Source: Tragulus kanchil (taxonomy: Eukaryota; Chordata; Mammalia; Artiodactyla; Tragulidae). Taken from it: DNA of 64,000 nucleotides. Below the pieces are notes generated by a model. It saw nothing but the letters and a program-made list of their open reading frames with translations. It was not told the DNA's origin and made no database searches. The position numbers and the translations under genes were made by a program. Below, piece after piece: positions 22,421 through 34,285 of the stretch; within the stretch, counting starts at the first letter, position 1, and each line of letters opens with the position of its first letter. The stretch is from contig JAIOJX010000032.1 in the NCBI GenBank assembly GCA_022376925.1, forward strand, positions 294,986,897 to 295,050,896, given 5' to 3'.

Positions 22421-24582
22421 ACCACGTCCATCTGGCATCCTGTGGCTATGGCTCCAGCACCTGGTCAAGTCTTTTCTTCAAGACAGCTAGGCCTCTTGGC
22501 CAGGTGAGGAGCAGGGAAGTGACCAGGGGCAGAATGGAGTCCTGACCCAGCCCTTTTCTGACCAGGGACCAGGCTCCTGTGCATGCCAGACACCAGTCCT
22601 GGCATTCCCACTCCATCCTTACTGGGGGGACTTGCTCAACCTTTCATCTCCAGGGAAGCTCGTGCAGGGGGAGACACACATGGAAGGCCCGGCCTCAGAG
22701 ATGGATAACCCAGCACAGCAGAGCCTCCATTCATGCCGTGGAGGGAAAGCCAGCTGACCAAGGATACATAGGTCGCAGGAGTTCAGGGGTCAGAAGAAGA
22801 GCCCCTGCATTTGGGAACACAGACCCACAGCAGACAAGGAACAAGCTGGCCAATGCCAGGGGTCAAGACCCAATGGCAGCCTCTAGTTCCTAGGCGTATC
22901 AGAAAAGAAAGATTCAAATGAAGCCAGACCCTACCCAGGGCCATGGACCTCCAGTGGAAAGCGTCCCGGGGGCAGCACATGCTCAAGTGAGTACTGGCAG
23001 CTCCAGGACCAACCAGCAGGACTGTCAGTCACAAACAGACCCACCCCTGCAAGAGCCAGGGCTTTCGGTTCCCTCATGAAAGCCCATCGCCCAGAACTCA
23101 GAGGCATTTGTGGGCTCACAGAGTCCAGCACAGGCTCACCAGCACTGCTCAGCATTGACAGTCCTCTCCTGACTGCACACACGCAGCAAACCACCATGCC
23201 AAACCCTTTCACAGGCCAATAGAGACACAATGCATCCCTAGGCGTGACGTGTAACCACATAGCCAGGTTGTGTGGTGCACAAGCTGTGCCCGGCCCTCCT
23301 CTCCCCCTCCCAACCCACACCTCCTCTGCCGAGCAGCAGGGAGGAGTGTGAGGTGTGATGTGAGGAGCAGCAGGAGGAACGGTGAAGGGATAAAACACAT
23401 CACTCAAAGCTGCCTTTCTCTGTGCCTTGGAGGTGGCGGTTGCCCATGGGCAGTGTATGTCTGCCCGTGATTCCCTCTCCCCACAAGGGCTGCATGGCTC
23501 ATGCCCAGTATCCCACGTCCATCTGGCATCCTGTGGCTATGGCTCCAGCACCTGGTCAAGTCTTTTCTTCAAGACAGCTAGGCCTCTTGGCCAGGTGAGG
23601 AGCAGGAAGTGACCAGGGGCAGAATGGAGTCCTGACCCAGCCCTTTTCTGACCAGGGACCAGGCTCCTGTGCATGCCAGACACCAGTCCTGGCATTCCCA
23701 CTCCATCCTTACTGGGGGGACTTGCTCAACCTTTCATCTCCAGGGAAGCTCGTGCAGGGGGAGACACACATGGAAGGCCCGGCCTCAGAGATGGATAACC
23801 CAGCACAGCAGAGCCTCCATTCATGCCGTGGAGGGAAAGCCAGCTGACCAAGGATACATAGGTCGCAGGAGTTCAGGGGTCAGAAGAAGAGCCCCTGCAT
23901 TTGGGAACACAGACCCACAGCAGACAAGGAACAAGCTGGCCAATGCCAGGGGTCAAGACCCAATGGCAGCCTCTAGTTCCTAGGCGTATCAGAAAAGAAA
24001 GATTCAAATGAAGCCAGACCCTACCCAGGGCCATGGACCTCCAGTGGAAAGCGCCCCGGCGCCAGCCCATGCCCAAGTGAGTACTGGCAGCTCCAGGACC
24101 AACCAGCAGGACTGTCAGTCACAAACAGACCCACCCCTGCAAGAGCCAGGGCTTTCGGTTCCCTCATGAAAGCCCATCGCCCAGAACTCAGAGGCATTTG
24201 TGGGCTCACAGAGTCCAGCACAGGCTCACCAGCACTGCTCAGCATTGACAGTCCTCTCCTGACTGCACACACGCAGCAAACCACCATGCCAAACCCTTTC
24301 ACAGGCCAATAGAGACACAATGCATCCCTAGGCGTGACGTGTAACCACATAGCCAGGTTGTGTGGTGCACAAGCTGTGCCCGGCCCTCCTCTCCCCCTCC
24401 CAACCCACACCTCCTCTGCCGAGCAGCAGGGAGGAGTGTGAGGTGTGATGTGAGGAGCAGCAGGAGGAACGGTGAAGGGATAAAACACATCACTCAAAGC
24501 TGCCTTTCTCTGTGCCTTGGAGGGGGTGGCGGTTGCCCATGGGCAGTGTATGTCTGCCCGTGATCTCTCCACAAGGGCTGGT
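22421..24582 (+). repeat. Duplicated block pair 9
   Basis: Copy A 22421-23491, copy B 23511-24582, offset 1,090, 19 bp of junk between. Mostly identical but with a tight cluster of substitutions at about 22,964-22,983 versus 24,053-24,073. Confidence 0.94.
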
Positions 24583-26572
24583 GAGCCTGTGGAACACAAG
24601 CCGACAGGAGCTACAGCTCTCCTTTGTGGGGAGGGCATCTACATTCAGCTGACCATCTCTGTAGGCATCGTTCTGGACTTGAGTTTGAGGAGAAAGTGTG
24701 CATCACAGGAGGAGGGTCTAAAATCAAGTAAGACTCTGGACTTGGGGGATCCAGCTGTTGTCTATGCAGAGGATCCCAGGTACCAGGGCCTTTAGGGGGC
24801 TGACAGGAGTCCTTCCCTAAGAAGACGACCCAGAAAGAGCATCCCAACTTGAGACTGGTGAAGGCCGCCATAACACTCCCTGCCACACTCCCACCAGGAA
24901 CTGAAGTGACTCATTAGACAGTTGTGAGAACTGTCTTCTTACAGCTCACTATTAGAACTTACTGTCCTTTCCTTTCCCTTTCAATCCACTCAATAACAGA
25001 AGGTCCTTTAAAAGGATCTACACCCTCAAGCCCCTGACACTCAGGAGTTACAGTATCTGAAAACATTTCCCACAGCCTTCATACTAACAGCAATTTCTGA
25101 CTTCAGGGAATACCAACTCCTAACCAGCAGTTTCTAGAGGAAACTGCACTGCCATTGGACTTCTCTAATTTTACAATTCAAAACATTCCTAATTATGTCC
25201 TCCCTACCTAATTTGAATCCTACCCTACTCATGAATGTGAGCCTGGCTCTCATATTCAGTCTAGGCTCTTAGGGATGAAACCGCTTGGGCAATTCTAAGA
25301 AAATAACCTGCTGAGTAAGTGAGAAAAACAGGGAAATCAAGCTTCAAGAAAAGTTACAGAGACAAGTGCTCACACTAGGTATTTAACAATAGGAAGTTAT
25401 TTCATTATTTTTTTAATAAGAAAGAATGCTTATCTTTTCAAACTTTCCTAACTGTATTACAACAAATGTTTATACTGGAAAATCCTAAGTAACTACTGAG
25501 AAGTATAACTAGGAGAAAGCCCTCTAGGAGAGTGGGTCCCGGGGGCATTTGTGGGAACAGAGAGAGTCACTGCATAGATTATCATATTCTAATGACCTGC
25601 CACCTGCTTTCTGTTCCTAATTTTCCAAACTACTCAAACCTGGGATGGACTCCGAGTCTGCTGCTTCCAGTGCCCTGGGAAGCCAGGAAGTCCACGCATC
25701 TGGACATGGTCTGGTTCTCCCCTGACATCTTTGAGTCCTTCCAACTCCACAAGCCTAATCATGTGTCTTTACAGAACCCTAGAATCATCACTGGTTTTCA
25801 ACATCTTCAAAGGAGCCTAACTAATCCTGCTCTTAGATTTGGTTATTTATCTTGCTTTAAATAAACTTCCAAGCTCTCCCTCTTTCAACACTTACCACAA
25901 TGAGCTCCAATACCCTCCCTTCTACCCCTTGAGACTGTGAGCCACCCAGAGCAAAGGTTCCTCAGTGTCCTTCCCTATCACAGGATATGTATGTGGTAGG
26001 TACTATCCATGCCTGTAGACATTACTAGCTTTTCAGAAACCAGTTAGCTATGTAGAAATCTTTCTCTGTGTGAATAAAATGTAGCCATCACTTCCCCACA
26101 TCTACCAGAGTCTGGGAGGAGACCCAAGCGGTGGGAAATAGCCAGGAAGCATTCCCGTTTTGATCACAATGGTCAGTTCAGCCAGGGGTGGAGAGCGGGC
26201 CCCAGCTAGGGAGACAAGAAGACAGTCGTCCAACAGGCACACGAGCGCGGGCCTGCTGGGGCCCTACTCTGTCTCTGAAGCAGATTCAGAGAATAAGTTA
26301 ATGCAGGAATACACTCACATGGTATTCCTGCCCTCACAGAGTTCAGAGTCTGCAGGGGCAGGGAGAAGGCGGAGGAGAGCGAAATTCAGAGAAAGAGAGG
26401 ACAGCAGGAGAACTCAGGGGACCGAGGGAAAAGAAAATCTTGTTTAAGGAAGTAGCCATGGTTAGAAGATAGAAAATAAGAAGCCAAACCTAGATATGTG
26501 GTTACAAAACCCATGAAAACCTAGGATGGGGGAAATGGGTCATGTGACTGGTGGTTCTTTGTTCTGGCCCCC
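24583..26572. other. ALPK3 intron 2 sequence without recognised feature
   Basis: About 2 kb of AT-richer single-copy-looking DNA. I see no exon with splice sites fitting ALPK3 and no young transposon. Confidence 0.5.
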
Positions 26573-26850
26573 TGGCACCTCTCCCAGGGGCAGAGAGATA
26601 CAGTTGCAGGCATCTCCGGAACCCTTGCCTACCTCTGGGTCCCGGCACTCCTTTCAAATGGCCCATGCAAGCATCAACTCTGGCCCCCCGTGAGACCCAT
26701 GCTCACTGAGTGCTCACTCTCCACCCCTTCCCCTCACCCCATGCAGCCTAGTTATTAGTGCACAAGCAGTCACCCAGAGGCCCCTCAGTGCCCAGACCCA
26801 AGAAAAAAAAAAGAAGCAGTCAGAGAAACGTAATATAATGGTGCGTTTAC

Positions 26851-26889
26851 CTTCCAGAGCTGGGGTGAGACAACCGGTTGCTTGATAAG
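26851..26889 (-). CDS. ALPK3: ALPK3 coding exon 2, 39-bp microexon (first assembly copy)
   Basis: A 39-bp exon between a TTAG acceptor (ending at 26890) and a GTAAAC donor (from 26850). It completes Ser48 and encodes LSSNRLSHPSSG plus two bases of Arg61, matching the short segment I recall between the N-terminal tail and the Ig region of human ALPK3. It is a multiple of three and phase 2 at both ends, so skipping or repeating it keeps the frame. It is far too short to be found as an open frame; I found it by looking for a bridge between exons 1 and 3. An identical copy lies 1,134 bp away inside duplicated block pair 10. Confidence 0.9.
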
Positions 26890-27984
26890 CTAAGCAAAAA
26901 CAGCAAATGGAATCATTAGGCCAACAAAGCCAGGAGAGGAGGAGGCGAAATCAACCACAGTCGGCAAAGTATTAATCGGCCACCAACTGGGCCCCTGGGC
27001 CTTTCTATTAAAAGGGACCAGCTGTCTTAGTTGGCCTGCTCCAGTTAGCAAGTGGCCTCACCACCGGACACCCATGGATCTGAAACCAAGAGCTTGTTAA
27101 GTGCAGCAGAGTCCAGGGAAATGGTTCGGCAGGAGGGAGGCCCCTCGGGGCTGAGTTTTGAGAAAGTTGTGTCCCAGGTCCTGCAGTCACTCAGAGCTAC
27201 CTGGCAACGTCTATCTCCTCCGCAGCACACAGCTGGGGGCAGCTCCTGCTTCAACCCTCAGCCTTTCGGGGGAGAACAGGCCCCTGTTCCTGGAAATCCC
27301 TTCAGAGACTGGGATGGAGACATATGGTTTGGAGAAAGCCCATTAATATGTTAAAAGTATGGTTAAGAGTCCACGCAAGGCACACCAGCTGAGACAGCGA
27401 AGAAGAGGAGGAAAACAAAGCGGTTAATTCAGCAGGAGCCAGGAGGCACCCAAATGGGTCAGACCAGCACAAGGGCCATGATGCTCAGAGGCCCTGATCA
27501 CCCCTCTGGCCCCGGGGCAGCTGAGGCCCAACACCAGCTGGGGCTGGGTGGGCCACTGGGGTTGAGGATCACACAGAGCCGCCTCTCAGTGGAGATCTGG
27601 TTGGTATGAGCCAACTTTCACCTCTGCCTCCACTCTTCCTAACACAAATTTCTCCAGTGGGGTATAGGGCCACACCTCTGGGAGATCTCAGGGGTCCCCA
27701 ACCACATGGCACCTCTCCCAGGGGCAGAGAGATACAGTTGCAGGCATCTCCGGAGCCCTTGCCTACCTCTGGGTCCCGGCACTCCTTTCAAATGGCCCAT
27801 GCAAGCATCAACTCTGGCCCCCCGTGAGACCCATGCTCACTGAGTGCTCACTCTCCACCCCTTCCCCTCACCCCATGCAGCCTAGTTATTAGTGCACAAG
27901 CAGTCACCCAGAGGCCCCTCAGTGCCCAGACCCAAGAAAAAAAAAAGAAGCAGTCAGAGAAACGTAATATAATGGTGCGTTTAC

Positions 27985-28023
27985 CTTCCAGAGCTGGGGT
28001 GAGACAACCGGTTGCTTGATAAG
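27985..28023 (-). CDS. ALPK3: ALPK3 coding exon 2, second assembly copy
   Basis: Identical to the 39-bp exon at 26851-26889, with the same acceptor and donor. It lies in the second copy of the block pair 26573-28851. I judge it an assembly duplicate and not a true repeated exon. If both were spliced in, 13 residues would be repeated in frame. Confidence 0.85.
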
Positions 28024-28851
28024 CTAAGCAAAAACAGCAAATGGAATCATTAGGCCAACAAAGCCAGGAGAGGAGGAGGCGAAATCAACCACAGTCGGCA
28101 AAGTATTAATCGGCCACCAACTGGGCCCCTGGGCCTTTCTATTAAAAGGGACCAGCTGTCTTAGTTGGCCTGCTCCAGTTAGCAAGTGGCCTCACCACCG
28201 GACACCCATGGATCTGAAACCAAGAGCTTGTTAAGTGCAGCAGAGTCCAGGGAAATGGTTCGGCAGGAGGGAGGCCCCTCGGGGCTGAGTTTTGAGAAAG
28301 TTGTGTCCCAGGTCCTGCAGTCACTCAGAGCTACCTGGCAACGTCTATCTCCTCCGCAGCACACAGCTGGGGGCAGCTCCTGCTTCAACCCTCAGCCTTT
28401 CGGGGGAGAACAGGCCCCTGTTCCTGGAAATCCCTTCAGAGACTGGGATGGAGACATATGGTTTGGAGAAAGCCCATTAATATGTTAAAAGTATGGTTAA
28501 GAGTCCACGCAAGGCACACCAGCTGAGACAGCGAAGAAGAGGAGGAAAACAAAGCGGTTAATTCAGCAGGAGCCAGGAGGCACCCAAATGGGTCAGACCA
28601 GCACAAGGGCCATGATGCTCAGAGGCCCTGATCACCCCTCTGGCCCCGGGGCAGCTGAGGCCCAACACCAGCTGGGGCTGGGTGGGCCACTGGGGTTGAG
28701 GATCACACAGAGCCGCCTCTCAGTGGAGATCTGGTTGGTATGAGCCAACTTTCACCTCTGCCTCCACTCTTCCTAACACAAATTTCTCCAGTGGGGTATA
28801 GGGCCACACCTCTCTGGGAGATCTCAGGGGGTCCCCAACCACATGGCACAC

Positions 28852-29057
28852 TCCCTTCAGCTGGTCCCATGATGAGAAGAGCCCTCACTTCATCAGTAGC
28901 AGCTCAGTCTGCTCAATGGGATGCTCGGTCTGCATCTCCGACCATTGGCAACCCGTATCACCAAGAAGTGCATCTTTCAAACAGAAGGGTCCTGCCTCCG
29001 GAGGACTTGTTGCTCCAAAATGCAGCTGCCTTTGATCAGAGCATTAAAAATCTTTGG
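28852..29057. other. ALPK3 intron 1, nothing recognised
   Basis: Short stretch between block pair 10 and the SINE at 29,058. No splice-compatible exon seen. Confidence 0.5.
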
Positions 29058-29415
29058 GAGGGGCTTCCCTGGTGGTCTAGTGGGTGAGGAGTCCACCTTA
29101 CACTTCAAAGGGCACCAGTTCGATCCCTGGCTTGGGAAGATCCCACGTGCTGTGGAGCGGCTGAGCCAGTGTGTCCGATTGCAAGCCAGCGCTCTAGAGC
29201 ACATGTGCCCAGAGCCAGTGCTCTGCAACAAGAGAGGCCACTGCAATGGGAGGGCCATGCAGGCCAAAGAATTAAGATGGATGAAAAGAAATAAATGAAG
29301 GACCAATGAAAGAGGTCAAAATTAAACAACAACAAAAAAGAACAAAGATGGATGAAAATAAATGATGACTTAGAGGCAAACAAATTAACAAAAAAAACAG
29401 ATTTCTTAAAAAAAA
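29058..29415 (+). mobile_element. CHR-type SINE with A-rich tail
   Basis: Begins GGGGCTTCCCTGGTGGTCTA, has the 'gagcacatgtgcccagagcc' middle and the 'gatggatgaaaagaaataaa' end, then a simple A-rich tail in which a partial tail unit (AAAGATGGATGAAAATAAAT) is repeated. Confidence 0.85.
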
Positions 29416-29887
29416 AATCCTTGGGAGGCCACGAGGGCTGACCTCCCATGGTTTCTCCAGGCACTGGCCAACTTCATCCTTTTCTGACCATGGACTTCCT
29501 TTGCCTTTCTCCTTAGAATGGAGAGATTTCTCTTTGTTGGTCTGAATTTCATCTCTGGGAAGGAGTCAGGGAGAATCAGCTCTCTAATAAGACAGAATAT
29601 GATAGTTTCTACCTGCAAGTGGGCAAGGGACTAAGCTGTGACAGTGACCCCTCCCTGGCTCTCTCCAAGGCTAGAGCTCCCTGGCCGCATCATCCTACTT
29701 TCTCCAGGCCTCACCCTTACGTAAGTAGCCATGTCAGGAGTCCTGGGCAGCGGAGACACCTTGTCTTCAGACAGTGTTTGTGCCCTGCTGACTGGGACAG
29801 AGGTAGGCTGCGGGCTCTCACCCAGGAAGGGAACTTCCCATTTACTGACTGTCAGGGGGTCAGAATCAGAGGCATCAAATGTTGGGA

Positions 29888-30101
29888 TGCTGTTGTTTAG
29901 TCACTTTGTCATGTCTGACTTTTTGAGACCCCCATGGACTGTAACCTTCCCGGCTCCTCTGTCCATGGGATTTCCTAGACAAGAACACTGGAGTGGGTTG
30001 CTATTTCCTACTCCAGGGAATCTTTCCAATCCAGAGATGAAACCCCACAGCTCCAACATTGGCAGGCAGATTCTTCACCACTGAGCCACCAGGAAAGCCC
30101 A
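29888..30101 (-). mobile_element. Bov-tA SINE, full length
   Basis: Complement of Bov-tA from GTTTAGTCACTTTGTCATG to GAGCCACCAGGAAAGCCC. Bases around 29,880 and 30,100 (ATGTTGGGATGC and CAGTATTGGGATAC) may be a decayed target-site duplication. Confidence 0.88.
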
Positions 30102-30626
30102 GTATTGGGATACAAAGACCTAAAAGTTCTTAATGATACCTTCATTTTATAGACGAGAGATTCAGGGCCTAGGAAAGGTCTCTTAATAAAGGAGAAAAAT
30201 AGGTCTGGGGGTGGGGAGGGGAAGGGGGTGGACTGGCCCCCCAGCTGGAAGCTGGAGCCTCCCATTATTCCTGGCTTTCATATATTCTGGGACATAAAAG
30301 GCCCTCAGAAAGGCTCAGCCTGGTGCCTCAGTTTCCCTGAAAGCCCCCAGACAACCTGCCTGACACAAGCCAAATGGAAGAGATGCCACAAAGCTTAAGC
30401 AAACATCACGGGCTTTGCTGTTCCTCTGGGACCCCTTAGTCCAAGGTGTCCAACAAATGAGGGAGCAGAGATTTCTGGCAAGTCTAAACATCCCTCAGAA
30501 TCCAGTTAACTATAACTGTGTTCACCTAACCACGGTTCGTTAACCTTCTCTAGCTTGCCCAGTCCCACCTTCCTATAGGAGTGAGGTTATAGGGGCTGGA
30601 TCCCTAGGAGGTAGGGCCTACAGTTT

Positions 30627-32826
30627 GGGGGAATTCTTGCATGTTGGATTTCTTACCCTGAACCATGGGCTGGAAATACTGCCAGGGCTGGAGGAAGGAA
30701 AGGAATGCACAGGAAAACAGGTTCTGGACCTGGGCCAAGGCTCCTAGTGACTTAGCCCCCAGCCCAGCTGTTCATCAGCTCCCACCCTCCCAACAAAGAT
30801 GATGACTCACAAGCTCCATGGTAGATTTCTTTGGAAATCTACCCAGAAAAGTTTGAAGTCAAAAGTGAGCGGGACAGAACTCGCCTCTCAGTCAGAATTC
30901 TGGGAGAGTCAGGGCTCCTGTAGGCTGGAGCCAGGGCTAGCTGACGAAGGCTTCAAAGAACCCTTCTTCTGCTTCATCTCTTGGCCCCTCTTCCATCCCC
31001 ACAGGAGGTCAAGTTACTCTGAGACAGAGGCTCTAACACAAGAGTCAGATCTTAACAGAGAACTATGAACTGGCCCCTGACCCACCTCAAGTCCCTAAAA
31101 CAGCCCCATTCACTTTCACAGTTATCCCTCCTTGGCCAGAGGCTTTTCCAGAGGTGAGAGAAACCTGGCTTTCCTGGTGCCTCAGCACCTGGGGTGGGAG
31201 GTCTGTGGTCATCTGGCAGGGGAAAAACCACAGCCCACAGTCCTGGGCTAGATAACTTTCTTTCTCACTGTCCCAGTCCTGCCCCTCCAAACACTTGATG
31301 TAGTCTCCACTTAAGAACAATCCCTCTTAGGCCCAAAAGGAGTTCAGCCAAATACTGGTAACCCACCTGCAGTTTTCAAGCTGCTAACCATATTTACCAT
31401 ATAACTGTTCAGGTGGCAGCTGGAGACTCGACATGTGTCTACACTCCAGCCTTTTTCCTAACAGTCCAGCTCCTCTCAAGGCTGACTGATTTTTAAGCCA
31501 CCCCAATGCTGTCTCTGAGAAGGACCCTGCTTCCCTCCTCTGCTTGTTCCGCTGGTATTGACAAAGCCCAGACCAGTCTCTGTGAGATGCCTGAGACAAT
31601 TGTTGAGGCTCCCACAGGGCGATCCGCTTCACCACAGACTGGAATAAATACACACATTTCACCCCAGTTTTTCCATAGAGCCAGTGGTTGGGAGGAAGGG
31701 GCATTCTTTCGTGGCAGCCAGGGGCTGGGGAATTCTTGCATGTTGGATTTCTTACCCTGAACCATGGGCTGGAAATACTGCCAGGGCTGGAGGAAGGAAA
31801 GGAATGCACAGGAAAACAGGTTCTGGACCTGGGCCAAGGCTCCTAGTGACTTAGCCCCCAGCCCAGCTGTTCATCAGCTCCCACCCTCCCAACAAAGATG
31901 ATGACTCACAAGCTCCATGGTAGATTTCTTTGGAAATCTACCCAGAAAAGTTTGAAGTCAAAAGTGAGCGGGACAGAACTCGCCTCTCAGTCAGAATTCT
32001 GGGAGAGTCAGGGCTCCTGTAGGCTGGAGCCAGGGCTAGCTGACGAAGGCTTCAAAGAACCCTTCTTCTGCTTCATCTCTTGGCCCCTCTTCCATCCCCA
32101 CAGGAGGTCAAGTTACTCTGAGACAGAGGCTCTAACACAAGAGTCAGATCTTAACAGAGAACTATGAACTGGCCCCTGACCCACCTCAAGTCCCTAAAAC
32201 AGCCCCATTCACTTTCACAGTTATCCCTCCTTGGCCAGAGGCTTTTCCAGAGGTGAGAGAAACCTGGCTTTCCTGGTGCCTCAGCACCTGGGGTGGGAGG
32301 TCTGTGGTCATCTGGCAGGGGAAAAACCACAGCCCACAGTCCTGGGCTAGATAACTTTCTTTCTCACTGTCCCAGTCCTGCCCCTCCAAACACTTGATGT
32401 AGTCTCCACTTAAGAACAATCCCTCTTAGGCCCAAAAGGAGTTCAGCCAAATACTGGTAACCCACCTGCAGTTTTCAAGCTGCTAACCATATTTACCATA
32501 TAACTGTTCAGGTGGCAGCTGGAGACTCGACATGTGTCTACACTCCAGCCTTTTTCCTAACAGTCCAGCTCCTCTCAAGGCTGACTGATTTTTAAGCCAC
32601 CCCAATGCTGTCTCTGAGAAGGACCCTGCTTCCCTCCTCTGCTTGTTCCGCTGGTATTGACAAAGCCCAGACCAGTCTCTGTGAGATGCCTGAGACAATT
32701 GTTGAGGCTCCCACAGGGCGATCCGCTTCACCACAGACTGGAATAAATACACACATTTCACCCCAGTTTTTCCATAGAGCCAGTGGTTGGGAGGAAGGGG
32801 CATTCTTTCGTGGCAGCCAGGGGCTG
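30627..32826 (+). repeat. Duplicated block pair 11
   Basis: Copy A 30627-31726, copy B 31727-32826, offset 1,099-1,100. ALPK3 intron 1 sequence with no exon. Confidence 0.95.
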
Positions 32827-33277
32827 TGCTGAGTCTGACTCAGTCCCTAACACCAGCCCTCCGCCCTGCCCCAGACATGTGACACCATTTGACCAGTTTT
32901 ATGCAGAAACAGGTTCCGGTTACATATGAACTTTTCCAACTCCAAGGTCAACAGAACTCAGCCAATCCACGAGGAAATGCCTGGGACTTTTCCTGAATGC
33001 CCTTGATGTCTGTTTTTGCGCCGTTTGAAGACTGGAGGAGGAGAGGTCCTCAGGCAGCTTCACCGAGAAGCAGCTGTTTTCTGTTTAACCTGGGATAAGC
33101 CAAGCTCTGGGGCGATGACACAACCACTCACCCACTAGCCAACCATCCCAGTTCCCTTTGGAATGGACTCCAGAGTGGAGGAAACTAAGCTGCCCAGAGG
33201 GGACAGGAAGTGTCCCTCTCCAGGCAAGGTTCCCGTCCCTGGGAGTCCGTGTGCCTTCGAGGGCTAAGTGTTAGCCC
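32827..33277. other. ALPK3 intron 1 single-copy sequence
   Basis: No transposon or exon recognised. Confidence 0.5.
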
Positions 33278-33472
33278 TTCAGTCCTGGCCGGCTCTTTGG
33301 GACCCCATGGACTGTAGCCCACCAGGCTCCTCTGTCCATGGGATACTCCAGGCGAGAATCCTGGAGTGGGTTGTCATTCCTTTCTCCAGGGGCTCTTCCT
33401 GACCCAGGGGTCGAGTCCAGTTCCCTACATTGCAGGTGGATTCCTTACCATCTGAGCCACCTTGAGGGCCAA
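33278..33472 (-). mobile_element. Bov-tA SINE near the ALPK3 CpG-rich region
   Basis: Complement of Bov-tA (ACTGTAGCCCACCAGGCTCC to GAGCCACCTTGAGGGCC), about 540 bp from exon 1 inside intron 1. Confidence 0.88.
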
Positions 33473-34010
33473 AACGCCTCTTTATTGTCCTGGGGGTCTT
33501 TCCACCTGTGAGGAGCCTGGCTCCTAAAACAAAGCATCCACACCTAACTCTTTGAATAGGCGGCCGCCTCAGGGCACCCCCTGATCCTGGGGCAGACCCC
33601 AGCCGGAGGAAGGGCTTGCACAGTTGCTTGCTTCCTCCTGAGCTCAGCGGCCCCTCAGGGCAGCGCCCCTGCGCCCTCCCCCCGCCCGCCAGCATGTGGG
33701 CCGCCTGGCTCTCCTTATCACGCCTGTGGAATCCGAAGCCAGAGCAGCTCAGCCTGGGGCGGGGGGCGGGAGTGAGGGAAGTGAGGCGCAGAGACGGGCC
33801 CCTGGGAAGTCACCTCTAGGAGCCTGCCTCGTCCCCAGGACCTCGCAAGGCCTGCAGTCCCTGGGCCTGGAGAAGTCGGGGGGCCCTGGGGGCAGGTCGG
33901 GCCGCCCCGGGTCCCCGGCCTCGGGCCTCGGGCCCCGGGGCCTCACTCGCTCGCGGCCTCCACCCGCCCGCCCGACGCGCGCCCGGCCCAGCCCCCGGGG
34001 CGCGGCTCAC

Positions 34011-34153
34011 CTGGTCTCCGGCCGCACGCTGAGCAGGTAGCTGCGGCTGGCGGGGCTGGGAATCCACACGGGCCCGTCGTCCTCGCCGTCGCCCCCCGCC
34101 TCGGACCGGCCGCCCGAGCCCCAGCCGCGGCCGGGGGCCCTCCGCGACCCCAT
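34011..34153 (-). CDS. ALPK3: ALPK3 coding exon 1 (start codon to first donor)
   Basis: First coding exon of alpha-kinase 3, a large muscle-restricted protein with N-terminal Ig-like and C-terminal alpha-kinase-type domains; loss of function causes cardiomyopathy in humans. The ATG is at 34153-34151, with A at -3 and G at +4. The frame encodes 47 residues beginning MGSRRAPGRGWGSGG and ending SYLLSVRPET, then two bases of a split codon before a GTGAGC donor at 34010. I recognise the N-terminus and the order of downstream exons from human ALPK3. Exon 1 lies in a GC-rich island, about 100 bp downstream of a TATA/MEF2 site. The phase (two bases carried over) fits the acceptor of exon 2, giving Ser48. 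The exon itself is not duplicated in this assembly. Confidence 0.93.
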
Positions 34154-34251
34154 GCTGCTCCTGGCCCCCCGCGCCGCCTCCGGCCCCTGCCCGTGCCCCG
34201 GGCCCTGCCTGCCAGCCGGCCGCCTCTCCCGCCCGCGGCTGGCGCGCGCCC

Positions 34252-34261
34252 CTATTTATAG
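34252..34261 (-). promoter_or_regulatory. TATA box overlapping a consensus MEF2 site, ALPK3 promoter
   Basis: On the minus strand this reads CTATAAATAG. That is a TATAAATA box and also an exact match to the MEF2 consensus YTAWWWWTAR. It lies 99 bp upstream of the ALPK3 ATG, so transcription would start near 34,225 with a 5'UTR of about 70 nt. A TATA box inside a GC-rich island suits a tissue-restricted gene; MEF2 factors drive many cardiac and skeletal-muscle genes. That MEF2 acts here is inference. Confidence 0.7.
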
Positions 34262-34279
34262 CCCCGGGCCCAACGTCGT

Positions 34280-34285
34280 CACCTG
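34280..34285 (-). promoter_or_regulatory. E-box (CAGGTG) upstream of the ALPK3 TATA/MEF2 site
   Basis: The minus strand reads CAGGTG about 19 bp upstream of the TATA/MEF2 element and is followed at once by ACGACGT. Myogenic bHLH factors bind CANNTG, and paired E-box/MEF2 sites are common in muscle promoters. The hexamer is short and chance occurrence is likely, so the support is positional only. Confidence 0.4.

Larger units (their letters stand above)
20412..22606 (+). repeat. Duplicated block pair 8 (carries ALPK3 exon 3)
   Basis: Copy A 20412-21511, copy B 21511-22606, offset 1,095-1,099, joined with almost no overlap. Both copies hold the complete exon 3 with its splice sites. Confidence 0.95.
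26573..28851 (+). repeat. Duplicated block pair 10 (carries ALPK3 exon 2)
   Basis: Copy A 26573-27712, copy B 27707-28851, offset 1,134, joined at a 6-bp TGGCAC overlap. Both copies hold the 39-bp exon. Confidence 0.95.
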
